Below, piece after piece: positions 17,880 to 25,334 of a stretch of DNA of 64,000 bases. Source of the stretch: Lysinibacter sp. HNR (lineage in GTDB: Bacteria; Actinomycetota; Actinomycetes; Actinomycetales; Microbacteriaceae); assembly GCF_029760935.1 (NCBI RefSeq), contig NZ_CP121684.1, forward strand, positions 248,001 through 312,000. Reading direction: 5' to 3'. Numbering within the stretch: position 1 is the first letter of the stretch; every line of letters starts with the position of its first letter. The notes beneath the pieces were generated by a model. The model did not search any database, was not told the origin of the DNA, and saw nothing but the letters and a program-made list of their open reading frames with translations. The position numbers and the translations under genes were made by a program.

Positions 17880-18517
17880 TGGAGAGCCTGAGGGAGTACG
17901 GATCGATGGGTGATCACGTCAACATCGGGGAACTGCGGGCATTGTCGGATGCAGCTACTCCGGGGCCATGGTTCCGCCGACCGGTGCGCGTCTCCTGCCG
18001 GGTAGAGAGCAAAAATCTCCTCTGTCAAAATTTCGACAAACCGCTCATCGAACGCCGATGTGACCCAGATGGCACCGAGTTTCATGAGCATGAGGGGACT
18101 AGCGATCATGACATTGAGCCTGAGGTAGCAGGAAATTATGATCCCGAGGACGGCGGGATTATAAACGCCGCTGATACTGCCTTTATTATTGCGGCGCGGT
18201 CTGCTGTCCCGGCGCTGATCGATCTAGTGGATGAGTTACGGGCTGAACTTAAGGACACACGCCTGTGGGATGAGGTCAGTCGTGCGCGTGCTGCCGCACA
18301 TAAAAAGCACGGGGAAGAGTCCGTCGATGCGCTCCCGCTCAATGATCCGCGCTGGCTATCAATCCTTGTGGAGGAGATAGGCGAGATAGCGACCGAGCTA
18401 CACCGACCCGAGGTCGATTCGTCAGCTCTGCGGGCCGAGTTGGTTGATGTGATGGCTCTGGCGTCTGCGTGGCTAGACGCGATAGATGAGAGGCGGGTAG
18501 GGACTGATGAGAATTGA
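17876..18517 (+). CDS. Ea22-like plus MazG-like two-part protein
   Basis: 213 residues (203 if the ATG at 17906, which has GGGAG upstream, is used). The N-terminal part carries the phage Ead/Ea22-type pattern: LRALSDAATPGPW, then NAADTAFIIAARSAVPALIDL. The C-terminal part (about 140-205) resembles a MazG nucleotide pyrophosphohydrolase: ILVEEIGEIATEL and LRAELVDVMALASAWL provide the acidic metal-binding positions. MazG-like domains hydrolyse non-canonical NTPs. The join of these two parts is phage-like. Confidence 0.6.
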   Translation: MMESLREYGSMGDHVNIGELRALSDAATPGPWFRRPVRVSCRVESKNLLCQNFDKPLIERRCDPDGTEFHEHEGTSDHDIEPEVAGNYDPEDGGIINAADTAFIIAARSAVPALIDLVDELRAELKDTRLWDEVSRARAAAHKKHGEESVDALPLNDPRWLSILVEEIGEIATELHRPEVDSSALRAELVDVMALASAWLDAIDERRVGTDEN

Positions 18518-18776
18518 TCTTGATCTTGATCCGAAGCTGATTTTTCAGCTTGCTGCTGTGGCTGAGCGGGAAAACATCACCGTCGCCCACCTTATTGCAG
18601 ATCAACTCAGCGGCGTCGTGAAAAACGCCACCGGGTCCTCTGTTGCGCGACTGGTGAGGGCTGGACTCGATGACGGGGCGATCAGTGTACGACTCGGAAT
18701 GACTCGCCAAGCGGTCGCAGTATCTCGACGTCACGCCGGTCTGAGCCCGAATCGACCGCAAAGGGAAAGCCAATGA
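18507..18776 (+). CDS. Small HTH protein, 89 residues
   Basis: An N-terminal ribbon-helix-like stretch (DLDPKLIFQLAAVAERENIT) is followed by a homeodomain-like HTH near residues 55-80 (LDDGAISVRLGMTRQAVAVS). It overlaps both neighbours, suggesting translational coupling. Probably DNA-binding; target unknown. Confidence 0.6.
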   Translation: MRIDLDLDPKLIFQLAAVAERENITVAHLIADQLSGVVKNATGSSVARLVRAGLDDGAISVRLGMTRQAVAVSRRHAGLSPNRPQRESQ

Positions 18777-18910
18777 ACTTTGTACACGCTTCCCAAGATG
18801 CAACAGTATGTCTTCGCTGTGACACCCGTGTCCTTTTCCATGACCTGGGGTGGATCTGCCCCGAATGTAGAGCGATATGGTCAATCGGCTTCTGCGACAA
18901 AGAAATTTAG
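18773..18910 (+). CDS. Zinc-ribbon miniprotein, 45 residues
   Basis: Short frame starting at the ATG that overlaps the previous stop (ATGA). The product has two CxxC knuckles, CLRC at 13-16 and CPEC at 33-36, separated by 16 residues, the spacing of a rubredoxin-type zinc ribbon. A longer overlapping frame exists in another phase but has no such pattern, so this one is preferred. Confidence 0.65.
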   Translation: MNFVHASQDATVCLRCDTRVLFHDLGWICPECRAIWSIGFCDKEI

Positions 18911-18930
18911 TCAGAGAAAGGAACCTACAC

Positions 18931-18990
18931 GTGCTGTGGCAGATATTACGAACCCGAGCAGATAGAAGGAACCGAAGTGGAATTAGTTAA
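18931..18990 (+). CDS. Possible 19-residue peptide matching an internal relaxase segment
   Basis: A GTG start with AAAGGA 8 bases upstream opens a 19-codon frame. Its first residues, (M)LWQILRTRAD, match LWQVLRTRAD inside the TrwC relaxase of this same element, in the same reading frame. See the 27-bp DNA repeat entries. It may be a relic or a deliberate copy. Confidence 0.3.
   Translation: MLWQILRTRADRRNRSGIS
18937..18963 (+). repeat. 27-bp repeat, copy 1 (matches the relaxase gene)
   Basis: 26 of 27 bases identical to 31181-31207, same strand, 12 kb apart. Such a match is far above chance in this window. Confidence 0.75.
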
Positions 18991-19249
18991 GTATTTAGGG
19001 CCGTTTGACACGGAAAAAGAGGTGCTGCAAAGCATGCCGACCCAACCTAAAAATCGGCGAGACGAGATTGTAATGAATAAGAGGCTGCTGGATAGCGCTC
19101 TAGTTACCGCACAGGTTACACCAGGCGGCTATGGCATGAGGGTGCTGGACTGGCTCAGCTTAGCGTCTCCACAAACAGTAGTAGTGATCGCGGACATAAT
19201 TCTACGGTCGCATAATTCCTCCACAGAGCACCCGGAACCCAAATCATAA
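18977..19249 (+). CDS. Hypothetical protein, 90 residues
   Basis: GTG start preceded by GAAGGA. The product has a charged N-terminal half and a hydrophobic stretch near 58-75. No known motif. Part of the early operon. Confidence 0.5.
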   Translation: MELVKYLGPFDTEKEVLQSMPTQPKNRRDEIVMNKRLLDSALVTAQVTPGGYGMRVLDWLSLASPQTVVVIADIILRSHNSSTEHPEPKS

Positions 19250-19342
19250 TAGGGCTGCCGCGCAAAACTACGTTTTTTTGGCAGTGAGAATGGGGTCTTT
19301 CTGGATTTTCCTTATCTCACTAAGTCGCGCGAAAGGAATTAA

Positions 19343-19582
19343 ATGTTTTTACTTGATCTTTTGAATAATGTGGCGGTGACTGGGCGTTGGGGGAGTCTGT
19401 ATGTGACGTGGCCAGCGATCCTGGTTGTTATTGCAACGGTTGGGGGAGTGGTTAGGGCGGTTTCGATTAATAAACCCGCCGGCGCAGTGGTGATCGCTGT
19501 GATCGGACTGATCGTGGCTGCTTTTCTGGCCGGGGGTTTGGTTGATCTTCTTATGCAGAATATAGGGAGAAAAATCCAATGA
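19343..19582 (+). CDS. Small membrane protein (Spd-like position)
   Basis: 79 residues with two membrane helices (about 20-38 and 45-70). GAAAGGA lies 7 bases upstream of the ATG. Overlaps the DUF2637 gene at ATGA. In Streptomyces-type elements small membrane proteins next to a DUF2637 protein are spread (Spd) proteins that help intramycelial transfer; here this is by analogy only. Confidence 0.6.
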   Translation: MFLLDLLNNVAVTGRWGSLYVTWPAILVVIATVGGVVRAVSINKPAGAVVIAVIGLIVAAFLAGGLVDLLMQNIGRKIQ

Positions 19583-20289
19583 AGGCTCTTTCTATTTTCC
19601 TCGGGTTAGCCGTCGTGGGGCTGGCCAGTGGCGGATTTGTTTTGTCTTTTGATGCCCTACGGGATCTGGCCATACGATCAGGCACTGACCGGTCACTAGC
19701 CTGGATATGGCCGCTCGTCGTTGATGGTTTTATCGTGATTGCGACGGTATCGGCATTTGCTCTAGCCCAGGCGGGCCGCCGGGTGACATGGTATCCCTGG
19801 GCTGCCCTCGGGCTTTTTTCGTGTGTGTCCGTGATCGGTAACGCCATTCACGCGGTCAACCGTGTAGACACGTTGGGAGTGGCCACCCCGGTGGCGGTGG
19901 CGGTGTCCGCGATCCCTGCTATCGCGCTTCTTGTGGCCAGTCACCTCCTTGTTGTCATGATCGGATACTGGACACAAAAACCAGCCACAACTCCCGTCAC
20001 GGTCACGGACGTGGCTCAGGAAACGCAGGAGGTAGTGTCTGTGGTGACCGGTCACGGTCAGGTGTCTGCTGTGTCCGGTCAGCCATCTTTAGCGGCTGTG
20101 CAACCGGTGGACACGGTACCAGACGGGGTGCTGACGAAAACTGATCGGGTACAGATTATTGCTCAGGATCTCGCCGACGGGGTTGTGTGGACAAGCACAC
20201 AAATCGCACAGCGGTTCGGTTTGAGTGATCGCACCGCACGGCGGGATTTGGGGGCCGCACGAGAGATAGCAGGAGGTACAGCAGCATGA
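19579..20289 (+). CDS. DUF2637 membrane protein with C-terminal HTH
   Basis: 236 residues. The N-terminal 125 residues hold four membrane helices with the DUF2637 signature (FDALRDLA, then WPLVVDGFI and WYPWAALG with NAIHA). After a Val/Thr-rich linker the last 45 residues form an HTH (TSTQIAQRFGLSDRTARRDL). DUF2637 proteins are common on actinobacterial plasmids and ICEs next to replication genes. The HTH suggests a membrane-tethered DNA-binding role, for example in partition or transfer. Confidence 0.75.
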   Translation: MKALSIFLGLAVVGLASGGFVLSFDALRDLAIRSGTDRSLAWIWPLVVDGFIVIATVSAFALAQAGRRVTWYPWAALGLFSCVSVIGNAIHAVNRVDTLGVATPVAVAVSAIPAIALLVASHLLVVMIGYWTQKPATTPVTVTDVAQETQEVVSVVTGHGQVSAVSGQPSLAAVQPVDTVPDGVLTKTDRVQIIAQDLADGVVWTSTQIAQRFGLSDRTARRDLGAAREIAGGTAA

Positions 20290-20984
20290 TTCGTCGGATG
20301 GATCCGTCCCGGGCGCAGGCCGCGTTGATTGTAAAAACGGTGGCGAAATTTACGCCGCTGATTCGAGATCGACTGGCGCAAGTCGGTCTGGGGGCGGATA
20401 CGCCATTAGTGATCGCGGAGGTGCAGTATCGGGCCTGGTGCGCTGCAATCGATGTCACAGTGCCCGAGGTCGAACGGTACGTACAGGGCACTATTGCGCT
20501 TTGGATCCGTGACCATGTGCGGCGCACGGTTCGTGAGAGCATCGCACCGAGTACTGCCGCAGCGGTGGTGTGTGCGGACCCAGCAGATCAGGTAGAGAGT
20601 TCGTGGGAAGCGGAGCGGCTGAGCACGTACATGATTCGGTATATCGGTGGGGAGACGGTACACCGAATCTTTCGTGGTACGTACCGGCCTTCTGCAACCG
20701 GTAGTGTCGCCCGCACCACACGAGTTATTTGCGCAGCGCTTGACCTGGCTGATACTACGCACACCGTCAGCCGAGATGCTCTGGTTGCGTGCCTAGAGGA
20801 ATCTGACTCGCACGCCCTGTACGAATCTGCCTCGGCGCTGGCATCACAGCGAGCAGTCAGCATGAGACACGCGCACTCTCTGAAAAACGTTGCTCGTGAT
20901 CTGTATTTTGTCGCGGCAGGCGTTTACCGAACAGAAAAATCGTCTGCCGCTACAAATTTCCCATCAGATTGGGACACACCATGA
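20286..20984 (+). CDS. Hypothetical protein, 232 residues
   Basis: AGGAGG precedes the ATG at 20286, which overlaps the previous stop. The product is largely helical, rich in Ala, Arg and Thr, with no catalytic motif that I recognise. It sits between the DUF2637 gene and the primase-polymerase, so a replication or partition role is possible. Confidence 0.55.
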   Translation: MIRRMDPSRAQAALIVKTVAKFTPLIRDRLAQVGLGADTPLVIAEVQYRAWCAAIDVTVPEVERYVQGTIALWIRDHVRRTVRESIAPSTAAAVVCADPADQVESSWEAERLSTYMIRYIGGETVHRIFRGTYRPSATGSVARTTRVICAALDLADTTHTVSRDALVACLEESDSHALYESASALASQRAVSMRHAHSLKNVARDLYFVAAGVYRTEKSSAATNFPSDWDTP

Positions 20985-21154
20985 GTAACCCAGATACTTG
21001 CTTGCGTGCGGAGCTGGCCCAGACACTCACAACGAGTGAGGAACGTCGGATCGACGTGATTGACGAGCTGCATAAGCATCTCGCGGTTCAGGTGCGGCGC
21101 GCTGAGCGCGCAGAAGCCGCTCTCACACGCTTGCACAAGGACCGTAATGTCTGA
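20981..21154 (+). CDS. Small helical protein, 57 residues
   Basis: ATGA overlap with the preceding gene and an 8-bp overlap with the primase-polymerase. The sequence is charged and helical, consistent with a short coiled coil. No recognised family. Confidence 0.55.
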   Translation: MSNPDTCLRAELAQTLTTSEERRIDVIDELHKHLAVQVRRAERAEAALTRLHKDRNV

Positions 21155-23060
21155 GGCCTGGCAGCTCACCCGTGCGATCGCGCGTCGATCATCGGTACGG
21201 GTAGCAGTTGTCGATAGCTACGGCACGATCCTCAACGACTACTCCCACCGACACCGGCTGAGTGCGGTCGCGCCCACGGTACCCTGGGCGGTCAACCTCG
21301 CCGACGCGAGCGGCGAGTTCCATTTGCTCGCGTTTGACCTGGACACAACCCATGCCAGCGCCGAGATAGTTCAGCAGGAATCCGACCAGCTCACGGCCTG
21401 GCTGGCTGAGTGGGGTGTGCCGGTGCTGGTATGCCGGTCAGGGCCGACCGGCGGTCGACACGTCTGGGTCGGCATGGCCGAACCCTTACGGACAGAAACC
21501 GTGGCCATGCTCGCCACCGCTCTCAAACGTCGCCTCACCACATTGGATATTGCTCCGTTGATGAACCCCTCGACCGGGGCTGTCCGGCCCCCGGGTGCCC
21601 CACACCGGCAGGGTGGACACTCAGAAATCTTGTCCGGCCACCTGAGGACACTCACCCATCCCATCACCCGATCAGAGCCGATCGAGCGCTGGGTTGGCGT
21701 AATGGCTGCTGCGGACATGGCCGAGGATATGGCCACCATCGGCGAAACTGTGACCACCAGCGCCGCGCGTACAGTGGCGCGTGATGCCACGGGCCGGTCA
21801 CACATCAGCGGTCAACACCGCCCACTACCTGCGGCCAGCCAGACAGCGTTGGCCACCACGATCACCGGGTCCGAGGACGCATCAGCACTCATGATGCGTG
21901 TCCTCGTCGGCGCGGCCGCTGCCTGCTGGACGCTCGACCACGTGCGTCAGCTCGTGACTACGGCCCCCGGGTTAGAGTATGCGCGGACGCGACGCGAGGG
22001 AAAGACCCGCACACCGCGCCCGCCACACGGTCAGCAGTCCACCGAAAGCATTCTGATCCGTCAGTGGGAGCGCGCCGTCAAGTTTGTTGCCGCAGCGCCG
22101 CAACATCGCGGCTGCGATGTTGAATTTGATGCACGTGCATCAGCGATCACGGACCTCGTAGCGCGAGTGCAGGAACGGGCAGACGCTATGCCCGGACGAT
22201 GGGCCACCGGTGCCGGACCCACCATGCGCCGTGTCCTCGACGCGCTCTGTCTATTCGCGCTGCGCGGCGTCACCGCCACCGTCGAGGCCGATCAACGCCG
22301 CCTGGCCCTACTGTGTGGTATCGGCGCTCAAACCGCTCGCCGTAGCCTTGCGCGGCTCACAGAGGACGGCTGGCTCGCTCTTGACTCGGAAGCGGTCGGG
22401 AGCCACGGCCACCGATGGACGCTCGCCCCGACAGACGTTTTCCACACCCCCACAACAGATGGTGGGCCACAAGGAAACCCGCCCCCCGCAGGGGCAACCC
22501 GAATCTCTCTCCTGGCAACCCTCACCGACAGACTGACCCTGGCCGCGCACGATATTTTTACACCTCGCGGACTGGGTCACCACGCAGGAAACCTATACGC
22601 ACGCGCAAACGAACAACCAACTACCAGCACAGAAAACCCCACGTCGCTTCGCGACCTGGTAAAAGCAGGCCTGGTCACGAGTACCCCGTCTGGCTGGATA
22701 CGCACACCCCCACACACTCGTGACATGGTCGCCCTGTGGTACGGCACCACCGGCACCCTCTCAGCACGAGCCCTACGTTTCGCAGATGAACGCGAACTCT
22801 GGGCATGGTGGCGGGCTGAACTCACCTGGATGTGCGCACCACAACCCAAAAGACGCCCCAAGCCCTACACCAGCCTCTTCGTACTCGGGCCAAACGAAAC
22901 CATCCACGGTGCCCATCCGCGCCATGACCGAGGCCGAAGCCGCGGCCGCGCGGACTTCGCCGCAGCACGAAGAATACTCACCCGCCCCGCCCAGACGATC
23001 ACCCGAGCATACGAGGACATATACCGCACAGCCACACGAGAAGCGGAGTTCACACAATGA
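21147..23060 (+). CDS. Primase-polymerase (AEP) replication protein
   Basis: About 637 residues from the ATG at 21147. The N-terminal archaeo-eukaryotic primase core has the metal-binding LLAFDLDTT (D64, D66) and the nucleotide-binding RSGPTGGRHVWVG (S98, H105), then RPPGAPHRQGGHSEIL. The middle has a winged-helix segment (ALLCGIGAQTARRSLARL near residue 395). Prim-pols replace or support RepSA-type initiators in actinobacterial integrative elements, so this is the likely replication protein of the excised circle. No helicase domain was seen within it; the relaxase supplies one. Confidence 0.75.
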   Translation: MSEAWQLTRAIARRSSVRVAVVDSYGTILNDYSHRHRLSAVAPTVPWAVNLADASGEFHLLAFDLDTTHASAEIVQQESDQLTAWLAEWGVPVLVCRSGPTGGRHVWVGMAEPLRTETVAMLATALKRRLTTLDIAPLMNPSTGAVRPPGAPHRQGGHSEILSGHLRTLTHPITRSEPIERWVGVMAAADMAEDMATIGETVTTSAARTVARDATGRSHISGQHRPLPAASQTALATTITGSEDASALMMRVLVGAAAACWTLDHVRQLVTTAPGLEYARTRREGKTRTPRPPHGQQSTESILIRQWERAVKFVAAAPQHRGCDVEFDARASAITDLVARVQERADAMPGRWATGAGPTMRRVLDALCLFALRGVTATVEADQRRLALLCGIGAQTARRSLARLTEDGWLALDSEAVGSHGHRWTLAPTDVFHTPTTDGGPQGNPPPAGATRISLLATLTDRLTLAAHDIFTPRGLGHHAGNLYARANEQPTTSTENPTSLRDLVKAGLVTSTPSGWIRTPPHTRDMVALWYGTTGTLSARALRFADERELWAWWRAELTWMCAPQPKRRPKPYTSLFVLGPNETIHGAHPRHDRGRSRGRADFAAARRILTRPAQTITRAYEDIYRTATREAEFTQ

Positions 23061-23090
23061 CCCCGGATCTCACACACTTTTTCAGCGGGA

Positions 23091-23149
23091 CTGGGTGTTC
23101 CACCCAGGCGAGGGTAACCCCTCGCGCTCCCAAGGAGGCGCTTCGCGCC
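23091..23149. repeat. Triple hairpin module A
   Basis: Three hairpins follow the primase stop: CTGGGTG-TTC-CACCCAG (23091-23107), GCGAGGG-TAAC-CCCTCGC (23108-23125) and GGCGC-TTC-GCGCC (23137-23149). Modules B (26009) and C (26207) repeat the first two hairpins with different stem bases. The stretch 23061-23526 has no convincing gene apart from a truncated nrdH start. Confidence 0.65.
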
Positions 23150-23208
23150 CGTCTCTTTATTTTTGTTTCTTCCTGGCATTCCATTGTCGTTCCTCCGCAC
23201 ACGGGCCA

Positions 23209-23306
23209 CAAGCGCTGCGCGCCAGCTCCACCGAAAATTTTTGCACGCGGTCGCAAGCTCCCTTATTTCGCGCAAAATTTTTCTCCCCGCTGCCCTACGG
23301 GTTGCA
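23209..23306 (+). repeat. 98-bp repeat, copy 1
   Basis: Nearly identical to 26362-26459. It contains an imperfect inverted pair GAAAATTTTTGC and GCAAAATTTTTC around a GC-rich centre. Copies are followed about 80-95 bp later by an nrdH start codon, intact only in copy 2. Confidence 0.8.
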
Positions 23307-23382
23307 CCCCGCGCGCTGCGTCTCGTCAATTTCATTACCAGGAAGCAACAAAAAATATTCAGCACAAGTGAAGGGGGAACAC

Positions 23383-23424
23383 ATGTCTCAGCAGCACGTC
23401 ACGGTTTACACCCAAGACCGATAG
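23383..23424 (+). pseudogene. Truncated NrdH-redoxin start, 13 codons
   Basis: The frame encodes MSQQHVTVYTQDR then a stop. The intact copy at 26555 begins MSHVTVYSKP. A ribosome site (AAGGGGGA) is kept. This is best read as a relic of a segmental duplication including the 98-bp repeat. Confidence 0.6.
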
Positions 23425-23526
23425 TGCTGAGCGACGCCATCGCCGCCGAAATCCGCACCATCGTAAACCAGCTCTACATCGGATACCTAAAAACATCCAC
23501 TAAACAACACACAAGGAGAAGAAACA

Positions 23527-23964
23527 ATGAACACAACAATTATCGGCGCTCTCACCGCAGACCCCGAAGTACGCACCACCACGCAGGGCAAACCCTACGT
23601 AGTATTCACCGTGGCGCAAAACCGGAAGCACCTGAACCGTGACAAAACCACCACCTACGTACGTATCACCGTCTGGGACGAGTGGTCACAAAACATTGTT
23701 CAGTCCCTCACAAAAGGCATGCGAGTAATCTGCGTAGGCACCCTCGACACCCAAACCTGGGAAACCCGAACCGGTGAAAAGCGCTCCACTCTCATCCTCG
23801 ATCCCATCGCCATCGGCCCCGATACGCGCTGGGCCACCATAACCACCACCAAAAACCCACCAGCAGCCCCGGTGCCGCCAGCAACTCCGGCACCAACGGA
23901 TACTCCCGAAAACACCCTCACCGCCTGGCCCACCACCCAACCCGGAACCGACATCACCCACTAA
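23527..23964 (+). CDS. ssb: Single-stranded DNA-binding protein
   Basis: 145 residues. The OB-fold domain (1-100) starts MNTTIIGALTADPEVR and keeps the aromatic and basic ssDNA-contact pattern (YVRITVWDEWSQNIV, KGMRVICVGTL). The C-terminal tail is Pro/Thr-rich and lacks the acidic DDDIPF-type tip of housekeeping SSB. AAGGAGAAG lies just upstream of the ATG. It would protect the single-stranded DNA during conjugative transfer or replication. Confidence 0.9.
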   Translation: MNTTIIGALTADPEVRTTTQGKPYVVFTVAQNRKHLNRDKTTTYVRITVWDEWSQNIVQSLTKGMRVICVGTLDTQTWETRTGEKRSTLILDPIAIGPDTRWATITTTKNPPAAPVPPATPAPTDTPENTLTAWPTTQPGTDITH

Positions 23965-24013
23965 AACACCCGGCGCTGGCAGAATAACCACTCACACCAA
24001 AGGAGATAAAGCA

Positions 24014-24103
24014 ATGAAGGAATATTTCCGGCTTCAAACAGAACTTTTCGGATACTCAAAGCAATCGATTCCGACGAAGGAAGGGCGGCATGAAATCACG
24101 TAA
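24014..24103 (+). CDS. Small hypothetical protein, 29 residues
   Basis: AAAGGAGATAAAGCA precedes the ATG, a strong ribosome site. The frame overlaps the nuclease gene start by 14 bp, so it may serve as a leader peptide that couples translation. Confidence 0.4.
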   Translation: MKEYFRLQTELFGYSKQSIPTKEGRHEIT

Positions 24104-24794
24104 AATAGCTACTGCAGTGCTGGCAATCTCGGTCGGCCTGCTCGCAAGCGGTGTATGGCTTCTCCAAAACGAGCCCACAACTTCAATCTATACTCCACCG
24201 GTGGAGGCCGATATTACTTCGCTCCCGAGTATCCCCGTGGCCGAGGCCCGCGAGCTGCTGGACAAGTTGCCGGTTGCCGAGTGGGACTGGTCCCAGGATT
24301 ACGATAGAGCCGGGCAATTTGGGGACGGGTGGCAAGATCCTGATGGGAACCGCTGCGACGCCCGTAACGACGTTCTGCGTCGGGATCTGAATCAGACTGT
24401 TTTCGACACAGACAATTGTAGAGTGCTCTCGGGCGAACTCACCGACCCCTACACCGGCCAGGTGATTGCGTTCACGCGCGGCACCGAAACCTCGTCCGAG
24501 GTGCAAATAGATCACATCGTACCCCTACATAACGCCTGGCGCACCGGTGCGATGCAGCTCACCCTAGAAGAGCGCATCGCCCTGGCAAACGACCCCATGA
24601 ATCTTGTCGCGGTCCAGGGCCGAGTAAACCAGCAAAAACGTGACAGCGCGGCCGATACATGGCTACCGCCCTCAACCGAGTTTCACTGTACCTATGTGCA
24701 AACCCAAATCACCGTCAAAGCAAAATATGGACTCGCGATCACCCCACCAGAAAAAGCCGTGATGCATAATGTTCTGTCTACCACGTGTGAGTAA
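24090..24794 (+). CDS. Exported HNH nuclease (DUF1524-like)
   Basis: 234 residues. A signal-peptide or N-terminal anchor (about residues 5-26) is followed by an extracytoplasmic domain. The nuclease motif is EVQIDHIVPLHNAW near residue 135, and NLVAVQGRVNQQKRDSAADTW gives the Asn and Lys of the ββα-metal fold. Two Cys residues and the RCDARNDVLRRDL segment fit the actinobacterial secreted GmrSD-C/DUF1524 group. Likely cleaves DNA outside the membrane; possibly helps DNA release or competes with other elements. Role inferred. Confidence 0.8.
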   Translation: MKSRKIATAVLAISVGLLASGVWLLQNEPTTSIYTPPVEADITSLPSIPVAEARELLDKLPVAEWDWSQDYDRAGQFGDGWQDPDGNRCDARNDVLRRDLNQTVFDTDNCRVLSGELTDPYTGQVIAFTRGTETSSEVQIDHIVPLHNAWRTGAMQLTLEERIALANDPMNLVAVQGRVNQQKRDSAADTWLPPSTEFHCTYVQTQITVKAKYGLAITPPEKAVMHNVLSTTCE

Positions 24795-24796
24795 GC

Positions 24797-25123
24797 ATGA
24801 AGATTATGCAAAGAAAGCCATCTGAATTCGATGAAACTGTAGGGGGTATCCGACTTTCAGAACTCGCAGCACTAAAGTCACGGTGGGACGGTAATGCCGC
24901 AGCACAGATCTCATCTGCTGCGCTTGAAACCGCCCGGATATTTCTACAGTCCACCGAGAAAATGAAGATCAAACACCCTGGCGTATTCCCCACCGAAGAA
25001 GGGGGCGTACTCATCGAATGGGCTGATTCTTCTAGCGTCCACAGCATCGAGGTTTTCAACGGCGGCCGCTTCGAGACGTTCTCGCTACGTGCAGGTATTG
25101 ATAGTAAACTAGAAGAAGACTGA
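24797..25123 (+). CDS. Hypothetical protein, 108 residues
   Basis: A small mixed alpha/beta protein (ALKSRWDGNAAAQISSAAL, then EEGGVLIEWAD). It begins 2 bp after the nuclease stop and 13 bp before the Fic antitoxin. No known function. Confidence 0.6.
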   Translation: MKIMQRKPSEFDETVGGIRLSELAALKSRWDGNAAAQISSAALETARIFLQSTEKMKIKHPGVFPTEEGGVLIEWADSSSVHSIEVFNGGRFETFSLRAGIDSKLEED

Positions 25124-25136
25124 AGGAGGCTTGTAG

Positions 25137-25334
25137 ATGGTAATGCGTACAGACACAGCAGTGGTGAATCCTCGCGAGCGTGCCCGCCGCATCGACGAAG
25201 GCATCCATAGCGCAGCTATGGAAGGACTACACCCCAGCACTCAATGGCGCAAAGATGCCGCCGAATACTCAAACGGGCATATTGACACACACGAACTCGT
25301 CGCTCGTACCCGTGCCCGGTACGGTCTTGACTAA
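25137..25334 (+). CDS. VbhA-type antitoxin of a Fic toxin
   Basis: 65 residues. The helix with HSAAMEGLHPS carries the (S/T)xxxE(G/N) inhibition motif (S25, E29, G30) that class I Fic antitoxins insert into the toxin ATP site. AAGGAGG precedes the ATG. The gene overlaps the toxin start, the usual tight coupling. Confidence 0.82.
   Translation: MVMRTDTAVVNPRERARRIDEGIHSAAMEGLHPSTQWRKDAAEYSNGHIDTHELVARTRARYGLD

Noticed and set aside
23057-23371. 104-codon frame starting at the primase stop (ATGA)
   Set aside because: The start overlap is tempting, but the frame crosses three hairpins and the 98-bp repeat, and its Cys/Arg/Pro content is that of translated structured DNA.
22720-23424. 234-codon frame across the primase end and hairpin region
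   Set aside because: Overlaps the primase in another frame and runs through non-coding repeats; only its last 13 codons (NrdH relic) have meaning.
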